Below, piece by piece: positions 61,851 to 64,000 of a stretch of DNA of 64,000 nucleotides. Numbering within the stretch: position 1 is the first letter of the stretch; every line of letters starts with the position of its first letter. Source of the stretch: JANQJA01 sp965267485 (GTDB lineage: Bacteria > Pseudomonadota > Gammaproteobacteria > Pseudomonadales > Azotimanducaceae); NCBI GenBank assembly GCA_965267485.1, contig OZ254080.1:1860001-1924000 (forward strand). Reading direction: 5' to 3'. A model generated the notes under the pieces. That model was not told the DNA's origin, ran no database searches, and saw only the letters and a list, made by a program, of their open reading frames with translations. Position numbers and translations under genes: made by a program.

Positions 61851-62669
61851 ATGGCGCTGACACCGTCTTCGACTGACGAGCTGCTGGTCGAACAGCAGGA
61901 CAAGATTGCTATCATCACGCTGAACCGGCCCGACCGGCTCAATGCCATCAGCACGAAGATGCTGAATGAACTGTCCGAGAAGATGGTCGAAGCGGACAAG
62001 GATCCCGACATTCGTTGCATCATCCTGACCGGTGCCGGAAAGGGTTTCTGCGCCGGCCTCGATCTGGTCGATGTGGGTCAGGGGGGTATCGGCAGCGGTG
62101 ACAACAAGGGCAGCAATCGCCCGCGCCAGCTGTTCGACCTGCGCAATGCACCCATCACCGTGATGTGGAATCTTGACACGCCGGTGATTTGTGCGATGAA
62201 CGGCGCGGCGGCGGGTTACGGCATGGATATCACGTTGTTGTGTGACATCCGGATTGCCGCGGAGTCGTCGAAAATGGCAGCCGTTACCGCCAAACGCAAT
62301 GTGGTTCCCGAATCGGGTGGCACGTGGCTGTTACCGCGCCTTGTGGGGTGGGGCAAGGCTGCGGAACTCTACTATCGTGGCCGGACGGTCGGCGCGCAGG
62401 AGTGTCTGGAAATGGGGCTCGTGAACACCGTCGTCCCTGATGACAAGGTGATGGAGACGGCCCTCGAATGGGCACAGGAAGTCGCCGATAACGCACCGCT
62501 CGCCGTTCAGACGACGAAGCGGATGATGCGGATGGGTCTTGAGCAGTCGTACGAGACGTCGGTCGACCAACTTATGGTCCACCTCGCCGGCATGTTCCAG
62601 AGCGAGGATTTCCAGGAAGGCGTCAAGGCGTTTATCGAACGTCGCAAGCCTGAATTTACTGGCCGCTAG
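61851..62669 (+). CDS. Enoyl-CoA hydratase/isomerase (crotonase) family protein
   Basis: This 272-aa crotonase has IITLNRPDRLNAISTKML, GAGKGFCAGLDLVDVGQ, NGAAAGYGMDITLLCD and ESGGTWLLPRLVGWGKA. Length normal. It probably hydrates or isomerises an enoyl-CoA in the same acyl-CoA pathways as the acyl-CoA dehydrogenase and thiolases. ATG 61851 is the family start. It is followed 8 bp later by the YjbQ gene. Confidence 0.9.
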   Translation: MALTPSSTDELLVEQQDKIAIITLNRPDRLNAISTKMLNELSEKMVEADKDPDIRCIILTGAGKGFCAGLDLVDVGQGGIGSGDNKGSNRPRQLFDLRNAPITVMWNLDTPVICAMNGAAAGYGMDITLLCDIRIAAESSKMAAVTAKRNVVPESGGTWLLPRLVGWGKAAELYYRGRTVGAQECLEMGLVNTVVPDDKVMETALEWAQEVADNAPLAVQTTKRMMRMGLEQSYETSVDQLMVHLAGMFQSEDFQEGVKAFIERRKPEFTGR

Positions 62670-62677
62670 CGCGCGTT

Positions 62678-63085
62678 ATGCTGGAGACGGTCGGGATCGA
62701 AGTCTCCGGCCAGGGGCTTTGCGACATCACGGCAGAGATTCGTCGCGTCGTCGCATCGAGTGCACTGGATGAAGGGCTCTGCACGCTCTTCATCCAGCAC
62801 ACGTCAGCCAGCCTGTTGGTGCAGGAAAACTATGATCCCTCGGCGCGCAATGACCTCGAGCGCTGGCTGAACCGGCTCGTGCCGGAGAACGACCCGTTTT
62901 ATACCCACACGCTCGAAGGACCGGACGATATGCCGGCGCATATCAAGGCAGCACTGACGGCGACGAGCCTGTCGATACCGTTTATGGCGGGGCAACTCGC
63001 GCTCGGGACCTGGCAGGGCATCTTTCTTTGGGAGCATCGGCATCACGCCGGACGCAGAAAAATCATCGTGCATCTGGGCAACTGA
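62678..63085 (+). CDS. YjbQ/UPF0047 family protein
   Basis: This 135-aa protein has ITAEIRRVVASSALDEGLCT and the family motif FIQHTSASLLVQENYDP, with His lining a small pocket. A thiamine-phosphate-synthase-like or phosphatase activity is reported for relatives, but the real role is uncertain. It lies 8 bp after the crotonase stop. Confidence 0.85.
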   Translation: MLETVGIEVSGQGLCDITAEIRRVVASSALDEGLCTLFIQHTSASLLVQENYDPSARNDLERWLNRLVPENDPFYTHTLEGPDDMPAHIKAALTATSLSIPFMAGQLALGTWQGIFLWEHRHHAGRRKIIVHLGN

Positions 63086-63199
63086 CCGACGTAGGTAGTC
63101 ATTCGTCTCATTGATGTTGCCGGCTGGTATCATCACGGAGCTTTTGCTAGCCTGACGGCGCTTGTTGCGACACACGCTATAACAGAGGGAGCTTTGATC

Positions 63200-63625
63200 G
63201 TGGCCTACGATAAACCGATACCCACGCCCACGCCGCTGACACAGCCGTTCTTCGATGGCGCAAAGGAAGGCAAGCTGATGCTGCCGCGCTGTACGAACTG
63301 CAACCGTGTTCACTGGTACCCCCGCCATCTCTGTCCGTTCTGCCATCACAATGGCATCGAGTGGATCGAGGGTAGCGGGAAGGGTCGACTTCACACTTTC
63401 GCCGTCCAGCATCGGGCGTTTGGCGGGTGGGCTGCAGAAGCGCCTTTCGTGACCGCCTATATCGACCTCAATGAGGGAGATCGCATGGCTACTGTGCTAC
63501 GCGGGGTGGACCCAACGAAGCCGGAGGAAATCAAGGTCGGCTCGCTGGTCGAGGTTGAGTTCGAGGAGGCGAGCGACGACGTCAGCATTCCCTTCTGGCG
63601 CGTGGTAGAGGAGGGCAACGCATGA
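63200..63625 (+). CDS. DUF35 zinc-ribbon/OB-fold protein, second pair
   Basis: This 141-aa protein has CTNCNRVHWYPRHLCPFC (two CxxC pairs) followed by an OB fold (WRVVEEGNA end). It is the partner of the following thiolase, as at 1804-3365. GTG 63200 is preferred over the TTG at 63194 because GAGGGAG then has an 8-9 bp spacing. Its stop overlaps the thiolase ATG by 4 bp. Confidence 0.85.
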   Translation: MAYDKPIPTPTPLTQPFFDGAKEGKLMLPRCTNCNRVHWYPRHLCPFCHHNGIEWIEGSGKGRLHTFAVQHRAFGGWAAEAPFVTAYIDLNEGDRMATVLRGVDPTKPEEIKVGSLVEVEFEEASDDVSIPFWRVVEEGNA

Positions 63626-64000
63626 GCCTGTCACGATCAGCAGCAATTGTCGGTGCCGCCGAGGCCAACGAGATCGGCTATCCGGAAACGCCGAAGACCG
63701 GCCTCGAACTTCACATGGAGGCAATCTACAACGTCAGCCAGCAGACCGGCATTCCGATCTCGGATATCGACGCCGTGTTCTCTGCAGGCCAGTCGTCGGA
63801 GATTGCCGAACACCTCGGTATCCACCCGAAATACATCGATACGACGTCCGTCGGTGGTTGCTCATTCGAGATGCACGTTCACCACGCGATGTGCGCGATC
63901 TACGCAGGCGTGATCGATGTCGCGCTCGTGACCCACGGTGAGAACGGCTGGTCCCGGCGCAAGCTTGGCGGCGGTGGTTATCCCCGCAACAACAATCCGG
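63622..64000 (+). CDS. Thiolase-like protein, 3' truncated by the window end
   Basis: Only the first 126 residues are visible: SRSAAIVGAAEANEIGYPET, SVGGCSFEMHVHHAMCAI and ALVTHGENGWSRR. It is a paralogue of the thiolase at 2217 (GGCSFMLHVRHAAAAI), and its coupling with a DUF35 gene is the same. The rest of the gene lies outside the window. Confidence 0.82.
   Translation, partial: MSLSRSAAIVGAAEANEIGYPETPKTGLELHMEAIYNVSQQTGIPISDIDAVFSAGQSSEIAEHLGIHPKYIDTTSVGGCSFEMHVHHAMCAIYAGVIDVALVTHGENGWSRRKLGGGGYPRNNNP

Noticed and set aside
1..64000. tRNA, rRNA, CRISPR arrays or complete insertion sequences
   Set aside because: No cloverleaf, rRNA, regular spacer-repeat or transposase pattern was seen.

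Overview
The window is about 64 kb of GC-rich bacterial chromosome, densely coded on both strands. Most neighbouring genes overlap by 1-14 bp or sit a few bases apart. The gene content (thiolase/DUF35 pairs, acyl-CoA dehydrogenase, CoA ligase, type III CoA-transferase, two PhyH dioxygenases, TauD-like dioxygenase, a DUF1631-like protein, an OxyR-type regulator and a two-subunit 2-oxoacid:ferredoxin oxidoreductase) suggests an uncultured proteobacterium, most likely a gammaproteobacterium, with a large catabolic and detoxification repertoire. The species cannot be named from the sequence. There is no rRNA, tRNA, CRISPR array or recognisable insertion sequence.

Regions. (1) 1-5.8 kb: end of an M28 peptidase, nitroreductase, DUF35 + thiolase pair, tandem DsbA/HCCA-like protein and an MBL-fold hydrolase. 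(2) 5.8-19.9 kb: a cluster of GSTs, sulfatases, a DsbA-like isomerase, DUF1330-like proteins, an esterase and a selenocysteine-containing redoxin. It is punctuated by five copies of one palindrome (TAATG-N5-CATTA), one of them immediately upstream of a TetR gene. An acyltransferase of foreign character interrupts it at 9.6-10.8 kb. (3) 19.1-27.1 kb: a second TetR operon (TetR-GST-sulfatase-MBL) diverging from a selenoprotein B-like / TauD-like / haloalkane dehalogenase operon, with a different palindrome between them. (4) 27-48 kb: more GSTs, SDRs, a dicarboxylate symporter, two MBL hydrolases, FolE, CoA-transferase, MFS, acyl-CoA dehydrogenase, CoA ligase, a tandem-repeat protein, CBS, PhyH, OxyR-like LysR and a luciferase-like oxidoreductase. 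(5) 47-64 kb: an FHA membrane protein, KorAB, peroxiredoxin, three more GSTs, a MITE-like structured element, ChaC, PhyH, a DUF5916 outer-surface protein, crotonase, YjbQ, and a second DUF35 + thiolase pair cut by the window end.

Main result. Two genes are each split by a single in-frame TGA at the redox position of a UxxC motif: a secreted redoxin at 17981-18586 and a GrdB/PrdB-like protein at 23992-25221. Downstream of both TGAs lies a 6-bp hairpin with the same pentaloop CGTGA, while the stems have unrelated sequence. That is what bacterial SECIS elements should look like. The shared TetR operator links the redoxin to GSTs, sulfatases and DsbA-like isomerases. Together these suggest an undescribed, TetR-controlled, selenium-dependent thiol detoxification or catabolic system. 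Its substrate is unknown; a sulfated or halogenated organic compound is a guess from the sulfatases and the dehalogenase.
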